Origin: Hyphomicrobiales bacterium
Lineage (GTDB): Bacteria > Pseudomonadota > Alphaproteobacteria > Rhizobiales > Aestuariivirgaceae
Length of the DNA stretch: 64,000 nt
Direction of reading: 5' to 3'
Assembly: GCA_016185245.1 (NCBI GenBank)
Contig: JACPNZ010000005.1
Location: forward strand, 62,001-126,000
The notes under the pieces are model-generated. The model was not told the DNA's origin. It saw only the letters and a list, made by a program, of their open reading frames with translations, and ran no database searches. This document shows positions 55,407-64,000 of this stretch, one piece after another (within the stretch, counting starts at the first letter, position 1; the number at the start of each line of letters is the position of its first letter). Position numbers and translations under genes: made by a program.

Positions 55407-56804
55407 TTGACTTTCGCCGGACACCGCCCGACGGCCCTGATCGCCACGGCCCTTTTTGCCGTCGTCTTGTTGGCTATTGCGCTTCAACTCATCTGGAGTT
55501 CGCCTTTCGGAACCGCCGGCCCCCTCGAATTCACTAATGAGGCCCTCAATCTCGCCATTGCCCTCGGGGCTACTTGGCTGGCCTGGCTGTTGTGGCGACG
55601 CCACGGCCGGCTGTCGCCGTTGTGGATTCTCATCGCGGCCATCGGGTGGATGTGGCCGGCCGCCGAGATCGCGGGGTTCGACCAAACGCCCTACCCACCG
55701 ATTGATCCCGACGATGTCGGGACCCTGGTGATCTGGGCCCTGACTGCCGCCGTGATCTTGCCGGGCCTTGCCAGCCGGGGACTGCAGGCCAATTCGCGCC
55801 TGTTTCTCGGCATGGGGTTCGCGCTGCAGAGCACCGCCTTTGCCGCCGACTTGGGCGACGGTTCGATCTTCCACCTGCCGAACCTGACCGCCGCCGCTCC
55901 GATCACCGAAAGCTTCGAGACCCTGGGCCTCGCCTCCTATCTGGCGGGGCTCGTCCTGGTCGCCCTGCCGCTGGTCTCGACCAGGGCGGCGGGTGGCGAG
56001 GCCCTCGTTTGGCGCATCGCCCAATCCACGCCGGTCCGCGCCCTGGCCATCGGCTGGGAAAGCCTCGCCTACCGCCTGTGGCGCCTGTCCCATCCGGGAG
56101 CGAGCTTTGCCGACTATTACGCCGATGGAATCGGCCGTAAGCTCGACATGGGCAAGCCCCATCGCACCCTCGGGCGGGCCTTTTGGAGTCACGAGAGCTT
56201 CTTTGCCAGCCAGGGCGACCGCGGCAGCAAGTTCGAGAGCGAAGGCGTCAAGCTCTTCGACAAGATCAAGGCGCTGGGCATCCAGCCCGGCCATGTGGTG
56301 GTCGACTATGGCTGCGGCAGCCTGCGCATCGGCCAGCATTTCATCCGTTACCTGGAGGCCGGCCACTATTGGGGGCTGGACGTGACCGACCGCTTCTTCA
56401 CCGACGGCCTCGCCCTGATCCCCGGGACGACGGTGGCCGACAGGCGTCCCAATCTCGGGGTGATCGGCGAAGACACATTGGCGCGCGCCCGTACCGCGAA
56501 CCCGGATTACATTTTCTCAATGGCGGTCATGAAACATGTGCCGAAGGAGGAAATGGGACGCTATTGGAGCAACCTCATCGGCCTGATGAAGACCGGATCG
56601 ACCGCCATTGTCGATTGCGACATCGCCGCGCGCGACATGCGCACCGCGGCGAAGAACTGGGCCTATACCGAGGCTTACGTGCGCTGCCAGATCGCCGCTC
56701 GCGATCCCGCCATGCCGGTGACCGTCAGCTATGCCGACAAGACCCGGCGCATGGGTGGCGAGACTTTCCGGCGGGCAAGTTTCGCGCTCGGCCCCCGGCC
56801 CTAA
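55407..56804 (+). CDS. Membrane-domain / SAM-methyltransferase fusion
   Basis: The 465-residue product joins an N-terminal membrane domain of about six helices (residues 10-200, including ALIATALFAVVLLAIAL and LGLASYLAGLVLVALPLV) to a class I methyltransferase-like domain (about 270-460). The SAM site is VVDYGCGSLRIGQHF near residue 300, followed by GLDVTDRF. The substrate cannot be told. The start is taken as the TTG at 55407 with GGGAG 9 bases upstream, as no ATG precedes the first helix. The joined layout is unusual. Confidence 0.8.
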   Translation: MTFAGHRPTALIATALFAVVLLAIALQLIWSSPFGTAGPLEFTNEALNLAIALGATWLAWLLWRRHGRLSPLWILIAAIGWMWPAAEIAGFDQTPYPPIDPDDVGTLVIWALTAAVILPGLASRGLQANSRLFLGMGFALQSTAFAADLGDGSIFHLPNLTAAAPITESFETLGLASYLAGLVLVALPLVSTRAAGGEALVWRIAQSTPVRALAIGWESLAYRLWRLSHPGASFADYYADGIGRKLDMGKPHRTLGRAFWSHESFFASQGDRGSKFESEGVKLFDKIKALGIQPGHVVVDYGCGSLRIGQHFIRYLEAGHYWGLDVTDRFFTDGLALIPGTTVADRRPNLGVIGEDTLARARTANPDYIFSMAVMKHVPKEEMGRYWSNLIGLMKTGSTAIVDCDIAARDMRTAAKNWAYTEAYVRCQIAARDPAMPVTVSYADKTRRMGGETFRRASFALGPRP

Positions 56805-56888
56805 CCAACATTCGTCATCTTCGCGCAACAATCTCGGCGCATTGATTCGCCAAGCTCCTGCTGGGAGCGGCAGAGGAAGGAGGCGAAG

Positions 56889-57071
56889 ATGATGAACCAA
56901 GGTTACGACCAGGTCGCGGAAGCCCTCGTCTTTGTTCATGGATCCCAGGCCGAGATCGAGGCTGCCCGCCATGCGGCGCTGTGCGAGCGCTTCGGCGACA
57001 GCAAGGCCGCCAGACTCTGGCGCCAGGTGCAGCGCACCATCCACGACCTGGAACTGCCGCTGGCCGCCTGA
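56889..57071 (+). CDS. Small hypothetical protein
   Basis: The 60-residue product (MMNQGYDQVAEALVFVHGSQ at the start) is helical and carries no signal or membrane segment. An AGGAGG five bases before the first ATG supports translation. Ends with QVQRTIHDLELPLAA. It sits just before the degraded toxin-antitoxin region; I do not recognise it. Confidence 0.6.
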   Translation: MMNQGYDQVAEALVFVHGSQAEIEAARHAALCERFGDSKAARLWRQVQRTIHDLELPLAA

Positions 57072-57125
57072 CGCCGGCTCGACATGTGCTGAACATGCGT
57101 TCATGTTTGGCAACTGAACAAGCAT

Positions 57126-57335
57126 GTGCAGATCAGGAACGTTTCGCCGCAATCGCACCGGACGCTCAAGGTGCGCGCCCGCAAGCAGGGCTTGACCCTC
57201 TCGGCCTATTTCATTCGCGAAATGGAGCGCATAGCGGCGCTTCCGACCCTGCAGGAAATTGCCGGCCGCGTCAGAAAGCTGCCGCCGGTCAAAGCGGCGA
57301 AATCCTCGGCTGACCTCATCCGGGAAGACCGGGAG
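57126..57335 (+). pseudogene. FitA/VapB-type antitoxin remnant
   Basis: The frame from the GTG at 57126 (VQIRNVSPQSHRTLKVRARKQG... shown as its start VQIRNVS) is a ribbon-helix-helix antitoxin of the FitA type, with LTLSAYFIREMERIA and the toxin-binding tail SADLIREDRES. The stop codon that should follow REDRES is absent, and the frame runs on into unrelated sequence. This points to a deletion that removed the antitoxin end and most of the toxin. The DNA-binding part may still be made. Confidence 0.65.
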
Positions 57336-57339
57336 TCAG

Positions 57340-57435
57340 GTGATCGCGGCCGAGGCCCTGTCGGTAACCCGCTACACCAGGGACCGGAAGCCGGCCGGCA
57401 GCCTCATACACCGGGCAGACATCAAGCTCATTTGA
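57340..57435 (+). pseudogene. VapC/PIN toxin C-terminal fragment
   Basis: A 31-residue frame directly after the antitoxin reads ALSVTRYTRDRKPAGSLIH and ends RADIKLI-stop. VapC toxins end with a TRDxxLAxxxGHRxxVxL-like segment, so this is the tail of a PIN-domain toxin whose first 100 or so residues are gone. The catalytic acidic residues are mostly missing, so the locus cannot make active toxin. Confidence 0.55.
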
Positions 57436-57504
57436 ACTCCCGCCTGATTTTCGCTTTTCGTTCTCGCCGTTGCTATATAGGGCTTGCGAGGATTCGGGAG
57501 CTCC

Positions 57505-59856
57505 ATGGCAATCAGGCCCATCGACATCGGCGATTTCGGCGACAACGAACTTGGGGCCCCGGCGGTAAAGCCGGGGAGCCTGTCGGCGCGGGCGCTCGCC
57601 GGCGCCGAGCCGCCCTATCTCAAGGGCCTCAATCCGGAACAGCGCGCCGCCGTCGAGACCACCGAAGGCCCCCTCCTGGTGCTGGCCGGCGCCGGCACCG
57701 GCAAGACCCGGGTGCTGACCACCCGGCTCGCCCATATCCTTGCCACTTCCAAAGCCTGGCCCAGCCAGATTCTCGCCGTCACCTTCACCAACAAAGCAGC
57801 CCGCGAGATGAAGGACCGGATCGGCGCGCTCATTGGCGGCGTGGTCGAGGGCATGACCTGGCTCGGCACCTTCCATGCGATCGGCGTCAAGATCCTGCGC
57901 CATCACGCCGAGTTGGTGGGGCTGAAGTCGGGCTTTTCGATCCTCGATACCGACGACCAGATCAGGCTCCTGAAGCAGCTGCTCGAAGCCCATGACATCG
58001 ACGAGAAGCGCTGGCCAGCGCGTCAGTTGGCCAGCCTCATCGACGGCTGGAAGAATCGCGGTCTGACGCCCCAGAAACTCTCGGCCGGCGAAGCCAATTC
58101 CTTCGCCAACGGCCTGGGCGGCAAGCTCTATGCCGAATACCAGCAGCGCCTCAAGGTGGTGAACGCCGCCGACTTCGGCGATCTGCTCCTGGAAGTCCTG
58201 CGCCTCTTCCAGGAGCACCCCGACGTGCTCAAGGACTACCAGCGCCGCTTCAAATACATGCTGGTCGACGAATACCAGGACACCAATGTCGCCCAGTACC
58301 TCTGGCTGCGGCTCCTCGCCCAGGGCCACAAGAACATCTGCTGTGTCGGCGACGACGACCAGTCGATCTATGGCTGGCGCGGCGCCGAGGTCGACAACAT
58401 CCTGCGCTTCGAGAAGGACTTTCCCGGCGCGAAGGTGATCAGGCTCGAACGCAATTATCGCTCGACGCCGCAGATACTCGGTGCCGCTTCGGGCCTCATT
58501 GCGAAAAACGAAAGCCGTCTCGGTAAGACGCTCCATACCGACCGGAACGATGGCGAGACCGTCACCGTGCGCTCCCACTGGGACGGCGACGAGGAAGCTC
58601 GCGTCACCGGCGACGACATCGAGAGCTTGCAGCGCAAGGGCGAGAAACTCAGCGACATGGCGATCCTGGTGCGCGCCTCCTTCCAGATGCGGGCCTTCGA
58701 GGACCGCTTCATCACCCTCGGCGTGCCCTATCGGGTGGTCGGCGGCCCGCGCTTCTACGAGCGCGCCGAGGTGCGCGATGGGCTCGCCTATTTCAAGGTG
58801 ACGGCGTCTCCCGACAACGACCTCGCCTTCGAGCGCATCGTCAATACCCCGAAGCGCGGCATCGGCGACAGTTCGCTGAAGCGCCTGCACCAGTTCGCAA
58901 GAAAACAGGGGATTTCGCTCTACCGCGCCGCCGAGGCCCTGATCGTCACCGACGAACTGCCAAATAAGACCCGCACCGCGCTCCGCACGCTGCTCGAAAG
59001 CTTCGGCCGCTGGCGCCAGGCGCTGCAGGGCCTGCCGCACACCGAATTGGCCGAGATCATCCTTGATGAGTCGGGCTATACCGAGATGTGGCAGAACGAC
59101 AAGAGCCCGGAGGCGCAAGGCCGCCTCGACAACCTCAAGGAACTCGTCCGCTCCATGGCCGAGTTCGATACCATGGCGGGCTTCCTCGAGCACATCGCGC
59201 TGGTCATGGACGTCGAGCAGTCGGCCGACGACGACAAGGTCAACATCATGACCCTGCATTCGGCCAAGGGCCTGGAATTCGGCACCGTGTTCCTCCCCGG
59301 CTGGGAGGAAGGCCTGTTTCCCCATCAGCGGGCCCTTGACGAAAAGGGCCGCGCCGGTCTCGAGGAAGAACGCCGCCTGGCCTACGTCGGCATCACCAGG
59401 GCCAAGCGCCGGGCCTTCATCTCCTTTGCCCAGAACCGCCGGGTCCACAACCTCTGGCAATCGGGACTGCCGTCGCGCTTCATCGATGAATTGCCCGAGG
59501 CCCATGTCGAAGTAGCGCCGATGGCCACGACCTATGGCGGCCACGGCCTCGGCGGCTATGGCGCTAGCCGCTTCGACGAAAGCCAGCCCTTCACCAACAC
59601 CTATGCAACGCCTGGAATGCAACGCGCGAGGGAGCGCTGGGCGAAAGGCGAGAGTGCGCGCTCGACGCCGCAGTTCCTCGAAGGCGAGATGACGGCGCGG
59701 GAAACCGAAGGTGGCGGATATGCGCGCGGCGAGCGCGTCTTCCACCAGAAATTCGGCTACGGGGTTGTTTCCAGGGTCGACGGCAACAAGCTCACCATCG
59801 ACTTCGACAAGGCCGGGGAAAAGCGGGTGCTAGATTCGTTTGTGGCAAAAGTGTAG
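57505..59856 (+). CDS. uvrD: UvrD/PcrA-type DNA helicase (SF1)
   Basis: The 783-residue 3'-5' helicase acts in nucleotide-excision and mismatch repair. SF1A motifs are in order: Q-motif and Walker A LVLAGAGTGKTRVLTTR, motif Ia VTFTNKAAREMKDR, motif II VDEYQDTN, motif III GDDDQSIYGWRGA, motif IV LERNYRS, motif V TLHSAKGLEF and motif VI YVGITRAKRR. The C-terminus contains the Tudor-like VFHQKFGYGVVSRVDG. The start at 57505 has GGGAG 6 bases upstream. pcrA would be an equally valid name. Confidence 0.95.
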   Translation: MAIRPIDIGDFGDNELGAPAVKPGSLSARALAGAEPPYLKGLNPEQRAAVETTEGPLLVLAGAGTGKTRVLTTRLAHILATSKAWPSQILAVTFTNKAAREMKDRIGALIGGVVEGMTWLGTFHAIGVKILRHHAELVGLKSGFSILDTDDQIRLLKQLLEAHDIDEKRWPARQLASLIDGWKNRGLTPQKLSAGEANSFANGLGGKLYAEYQQRLKVVNAADFGDLLLEVLRLFQEHPDVLKDYQRRFKYMLVDEYQDTNVAQYLWLRLLAQGHKNICCVGDDDQSIYGWRGAEVDNILRFEKDFPGAKVIRLERNYRSTPQILGAASGLIAKNESRLGKTLHTDRNDGETVTVRSHWDGDEEARVTGDDIESLQRKGEKLSDMAILVRASFQMRAFEDRFITLGVPYRVVGGPRFYERAEVRDGLAYFKVTASPDNDLAFERIVNTPKRGIGDSSLKRLHQFARKQGISLYRAAEALIVTDELPNKTRTALRTLLESFGRWRQALQGLPHTELAEIILDESGYTEMWQNDKSPEAQGRLDNLKELVRSMAEFDTMAGFLEHIALVMDVEQSADDDKVNIMTLHSAKGLEFGTVFLPGWEEGLFPHQRALDEKGRAGLEEERRLAYVGITRAKRRAFISFAQNRRVHNLWQSGLPSRFIDELPEAHVEVAPMATTYGGHGLGGYGASRFDESQPFTNTYATPGMQRARERWAKGESARSTPQFLEGEMTARETEGGGYARGERVFHQKFGYGVVSRVDGNKLTIDFDKAGEKRVLDSFVAKV

Positions 59857-59872
59857 TATATTCATTTACTGA

Positions 59873-60157
59873 CGCCTACTGGGGAGGCGGGGAATCGGTG
59901 AGGCCAGAGCCTATGCCGCCGGCAAGCAGGTCCCGGGGTTGAAGGTCCATGTCCCCGAACATGTCGATGTCGCCGCCGTGCGCGCCTCGACCGGTCTCAC
60001 CCAAAGTATCTTTGCAAGCCACATTGGGATTTCCGTCGCAACACTCCGCAATTGGGAGCAGAATCGTCGTGCACCAGAAGGTCCGGCACGTGTCCTGCTC
60101 GCTCTCATTGCCAAGGATCCGCGAATCGTCCGGCGCCTGTTGAGCCGCGCCGCCTGA
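59873..60157 (+). CDS. Orphan HTH antitoxin-like protein, N-terminus truncated
   Basis: From the TTG at 59939 the frame gives 72 residues with an XRE-type helix-turn-helix: RASTGLTQSIFASHIGISVATLRNWEQNRRAPEGPARVLL (cited by its ends RASTGLTQ and APEGPARVLL). This is the pattern of NadS/HigA-type antitoxins. Relatives have 20-30 more N-terminal residues; here the frame stays open to 59873 with similar sequence (EARAYAAGKQVPGLK) but lacks any ATG, GTG or TTG there. No partner toxin is next to it. It may be an expressed fragment or decaying. It abuts the MFS gene tail to tail. Confidence 0.6.
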   Translation, partial: RLLGRRGIGEARAYAAGKQVPGLKVHVPEHVDVAAVRASTGLTQSIFASHIGISVATLRNWEQNRRAPEGPARVLLALIAKDPRIVRRLLSRAA

Positions 60158-61561
60158 CTATTCGGCGGCCGACCGCGCTCCCCTCCCCGACACCGCCGCC
60201 CCGGCTTCCGGCGTCAGCGCCGTGAACTGCCGCACCGAGACGAGCGCCAGGGCGGCGACCGCGAAGAACGCCACCGAGAAATCCCGCGCCATGATCGCCG
60301 TGTCGCCGCGCACATATTGCGTCACCTCGATGATGAAGGCGGCGGCGGCCACGCCCATCGACAAGGACAGCTGTTGCGCCACCGTGTAAAGGCTCGTCGC
60401 CCGGCTCATGTCCTCGTGCGAAATGTCGGAATAGGACATGGCGTTGAGGGCGGTGAACTGCAGCGAGCGGAAGAAACCGCCGACCAAGAGGATTGCCAGC
60501 AGGATCGCATAGGGCGTGGCCGCGGTGATTGTCCCGGTAAGCGCGATGATGGCGCAGCTTGCCGTCCCGTTGACGATGAGGAGTTTCCGGAATCCGAAGC
60601 GGCGAATGAGCTTTGCCGCGCCGAACTTCATCGAGATGGCGCCAAGGGCGGCGGCGCTGGTTAGCAGGCCGGAATGGAACGGCGACAGCCCGAAGCCCAG
60701 CTGCAGCATCAGCGGCAGCAGAAAAGGAATGGCGCCGACGCCCACCCGGAACAGGCTGCCGCCGATGACCCCGGCGCGGAACGTCTCATGGCGCAGCAGG
60801 CGGAAATCGAGGATTGGGTCGGGCGTCATCCTTGCATGGCGAACATAGGCCATGAGCACCACGGCCCCAACCGCCATGAGCACGAACGGCAGCCATAGCG
60901 GAAACAGGTCGCGCCCCACGATGGTCAACCCAAAGACTGTCAGCGACAGGCCGATCCCTGACAGGAGAAAGCCCGCGAGGTCGAGGCGCGGCACCGCCGC
61001 CGCCGTGATCTCCGGCATCCTGAGCGTTGCGAAGGCGATAGCCGCGATGCCGAAGGGCACGTTCATCCAGAACACCCAGCGCCAATGAAAGTAAGTGGTG
61101 ATGAAGCCGCCGATGGGTGGCCCGACCAAAGGCCCGATCAGCGCCGGGATGGTGAGCCAGGCGAGCGCGTCCACGAGCTCCGACTTGGCGATCGAGCGCA
61201 ACAGGATGATGCGCCCCACCGGCACCATCATAGCACCACCCAGCCCCTGCACGGCCCGCGCCGCCACCAGACCGGCCAGCGAGCCCGCTATCCCGCAGGC
61301 GATCGAGCCGAGGGTGAACACTACAATCGCGGCGCGGAAAACATTGCGTGCTCCGAAACGATCGGCGCACCAGCCGCTCACCGGAATGAAGATGGTGAGG
61401 CTCAGAAGGTAGGTGGTGAAGGCGAGCTTCAGGATGATCGGATCGGTGCCGAGATCCCGCGCTATCGCCGGAAGCGACGTGGCGATGACCGTCGAATCCA
61501 TGTTCTCCATGAACAGGGCGGAGGCGACGATGAGGGGGATGAGACGGGAATTGGACGGCAT
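60158..61561 (-). CDS. MFS multidrug exporter, EmrB/QacA (DHA2) type
   Basis: The 467-residue inner-membrane protein has about 14 helices. The DHA2 features are the start ASALFMENMDSTVIATSLPAIARDLG (cited by FMENMDSTVIATSLP), motif A-like SGWCADRFGARNVF and motif C-like WLTIPALIGPLVGPPIGGF. It should export drugs or other hydrophobic compounds with proton uptake. No regulator or membrane-fusion partner is adjacent. It diverges from the GNAT gene across 68 bp. Confidence 0.9.
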   Translation of the reverse strand: MPSNSRLIPLIVASALFMENMDSTVIATSLPAIARDLGTDPIILKLAFTTYLLSLTIFIPVSGWCADRFGARNVFRAAIVVFTLGSIACGIAGSLAGLVAARAVQGLGGAMMVPVGRIILLRSIAKSELVDALAWLTIPALIGPLVGPPIGGFITTYFHWRWVFWMNVPFGIAAIAFATLRMPEITAAAVPRLDLAGFLLSGIGLSLTVFGLTIVGRDLFPLWLPFVLMAVGAVVLMAYVRHARMTPDPILDFRLLRHETFRAGVIGGSLFRVGVGAIPFLLPLMLQLGFGLSPFHSGLLTSAAALGAISMKFGAAKLIRRFGFRKLLIVNGTASCAIIALTGTITAATPYAILLAILLVGGFFRSLQFTALNAMSYSDISHEDMSRATSLYTVAQQLSLSMGVAAAAFIIEVTQYVRGDTAIMARDFSVAFFAVAALALVSVRQFTALTPEAGAAVSGRGARSAAE

Positions 61562-61629
61562 CGGCGAGTCTCAATAGCATGGCGGTGCGAGGCGGCTCAT
61601 GCAATAAATTCAGATCAGGGGGGAGGACC

Positions 61630-62253
61630 ATGACCGATCGGGACATCGCGATCCGCGACGCGGTGGTAACCGACGCATCAGCACTTGCTGGGCTCGCCGT
61701 CCTTGCCGGCCATGGTCTTATGGACGTCTTTTACGGCGGGCTGGTTCCCGGAAAGTCGACCCGCGAGCTGGTGCTCGAACGGCGCATCCTGTGGCCGGGC
61801 GGCTTCTGCGCGTTTCCCCGCTGGCGGGTTGCCGTCGACGGCGCGGGCCATGTTATCGGCGGGCTCAACAGCTTCCCCCACCATCTATTCGAAAGCGCTG
61901 CCCCTGACCCCCTCGTCGGCGACGAGCGCTGGGCCATCGTCGCGGCCCTGTCCGAACTCGAGGCGGCCGCCAGGGACAGCTATTACGTCAACATGATCGC
62001 CGTGGCGCCCGAGGCCCGTAAGATGGGGCTCGGCAGCCTGCTGATGGTCGAGGCCGAGCGAATGGCCCGCGCGCAAGACTTTGCCACGGTGAGTCTCGCG
62101 ACCTTCGCCGGCGACCCCGGCCTCGTTTCCTTTTACCGGCGGCTTGGCTATGCGATCCGCGGCACCCGGCCGATCGCTCCCCACCCCACGCTGGAAGTGG
62201 GCGGCGACTGGGCCCTCATGGCCAAGGACCTGGGCTCCTCCCCGGGTCTATGA
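61630..62253 (+). CDS. GNAT-family N-acetyltransferase
   Basis: The 207-residue product has the acetyl-CoA motif NMIAVAPEARKMGLGSLLM and the following LVSFYRRLGYAIRGTRP. The N-terminal half is more divergent with a Gly-rich stretch. The substrate is unknown. GGGAGGA lies directly before the ATG at 61630. It is followed after 31 bp by the ABC exporter gene. Confidence 0.85.
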   Translation: MTDRDIAIRDAVVTDASALAGLAVLAGHGLMDVFYGGLVPGKSTRELVLERRILWPGGFCAFPRWRVAVDGAGHVIGGLNSFPHHLFESAAPDPLVGDERWAIVAALSELEAAARDSYYVNMIAVAPEARKMGLGSLLMVEAERMARAQDFATVSLATFAGDPGLVSFYRRLGYAIRGTRPIAPHPTLEVGGDWALMAKDLGSSPGL

Positions 62254-62284
62254 AAGCCGCGCCCACGCGCCTATATCCTGCGCC

Positions 62285-64000
<1,716 letters not shown>

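Overview
The window is high-GC DNA from a member of the Alphaproteobacteria, most likely of the Hyphomicrobiales (Rhizobiales) type. The evidence is a circularly permuted two-piece tmRNA with the tag ANDNYAPVALAA, an alphaproteobacterial SspB, DUF4169 and DUF2065 proteins, and the block thyA, folA, hflK, hflC, DUF2065, Do-protease, serB, miaA, ilvI, ilvH, ilvC. Genes are dense, with many ATGA overlaps, and most of the window is chromosomal housekeeping sequence.

Region 1 (1-3.1 kb) is part of a sugar ABC import operon: ROK repressor, ATPase, binding protein; the permease is presumably past the left edge. Region 2 (3.1-6.2 kb) is a small accessory segment with lower GC: unknown small proteins, a small excisionase-like gene overlapping a tyrosine integrase, and a tRNA-Lys(CUU) whose 3' end faces the integrase. 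Region 3 (6.3-8.9 kb) is leuA, with a tandemly duplicated C-terminal regulatory region and a short upstream leader peptide carrying four Leu codons in a row. Region 4 (8.9-13.9 kb) is a complete CUT2-type sugar ABC operon flanked by two related small periplasmic proteins, the second damaged in its signal peptide. Region 5 (13.9-19.2 kb, minus strand) holds a pair of related membrane-anchored unknowns, a frameshifted truncated-haemoglobin pseudogene, a membrane protein, PhzF, a Nudix-like protein, a TauE/SafE permease and a UPF0303/HbpS-like protein. Diverging from it, region 6 (19.3-23.4 kb) is a tight four-gene operon I do not recognise: an RraA-like protein, two different ATP-grasp ligases and an Ldh_2-family oxidoreductase whose usual Ser-His pair reads Asn-Phe.

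Region 7 (23.4-28.4 kb, minus strand) is branched-chain amino acid synthesis: ilvI and ilvH behind a classical attenuator (15-residue leader with Ile-Leu-Val-Val codons, alternative hairpins, intrinsic terminator), then a palindromic intergenic repeat, pdxJ and ilvC. Region 8 (28.1-39.7 kb) has an SPW-repeat protein, a secreted alpha/beta hydrolase, miaA and serB with start codons back to back, a sulfotransferase-like gene, a TrpB2-type synthase, and degP, DUF2065, hflC, hflK, folA, GNAT, CPBP and thyA. Region 9 (40-49.5 kb) has a GFA enzyme, the tmRNA next to its proteolytic adaptor sspB, mepA, kup, a PHP phosphoesterase, a second Deg protease, fumC and two tiny downstream genes. Region 10 (49.6-64 kb) has a very large AsmA-like protein, a FAD-linked oxidase, a thioesterase, a membrane-methyltransferase fusion, remnants of toxin-antitoxin loci on both sides of a uvrD/pcrA helicase, an MFS exporter, a GNAT enzyme and an ABC exporter cut by the window end.

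The most useful observations are the two amino-acid leader peptides (both predicted to begin at or near their transcription starts), the duplicated LeuA regulatory module, the unassigned RraA/ATP-grasp/ATP-grasp/Ldh_2 operon with an altered active site, and the several decayed loci. Everything here was read by eye; no database or folding search was run.
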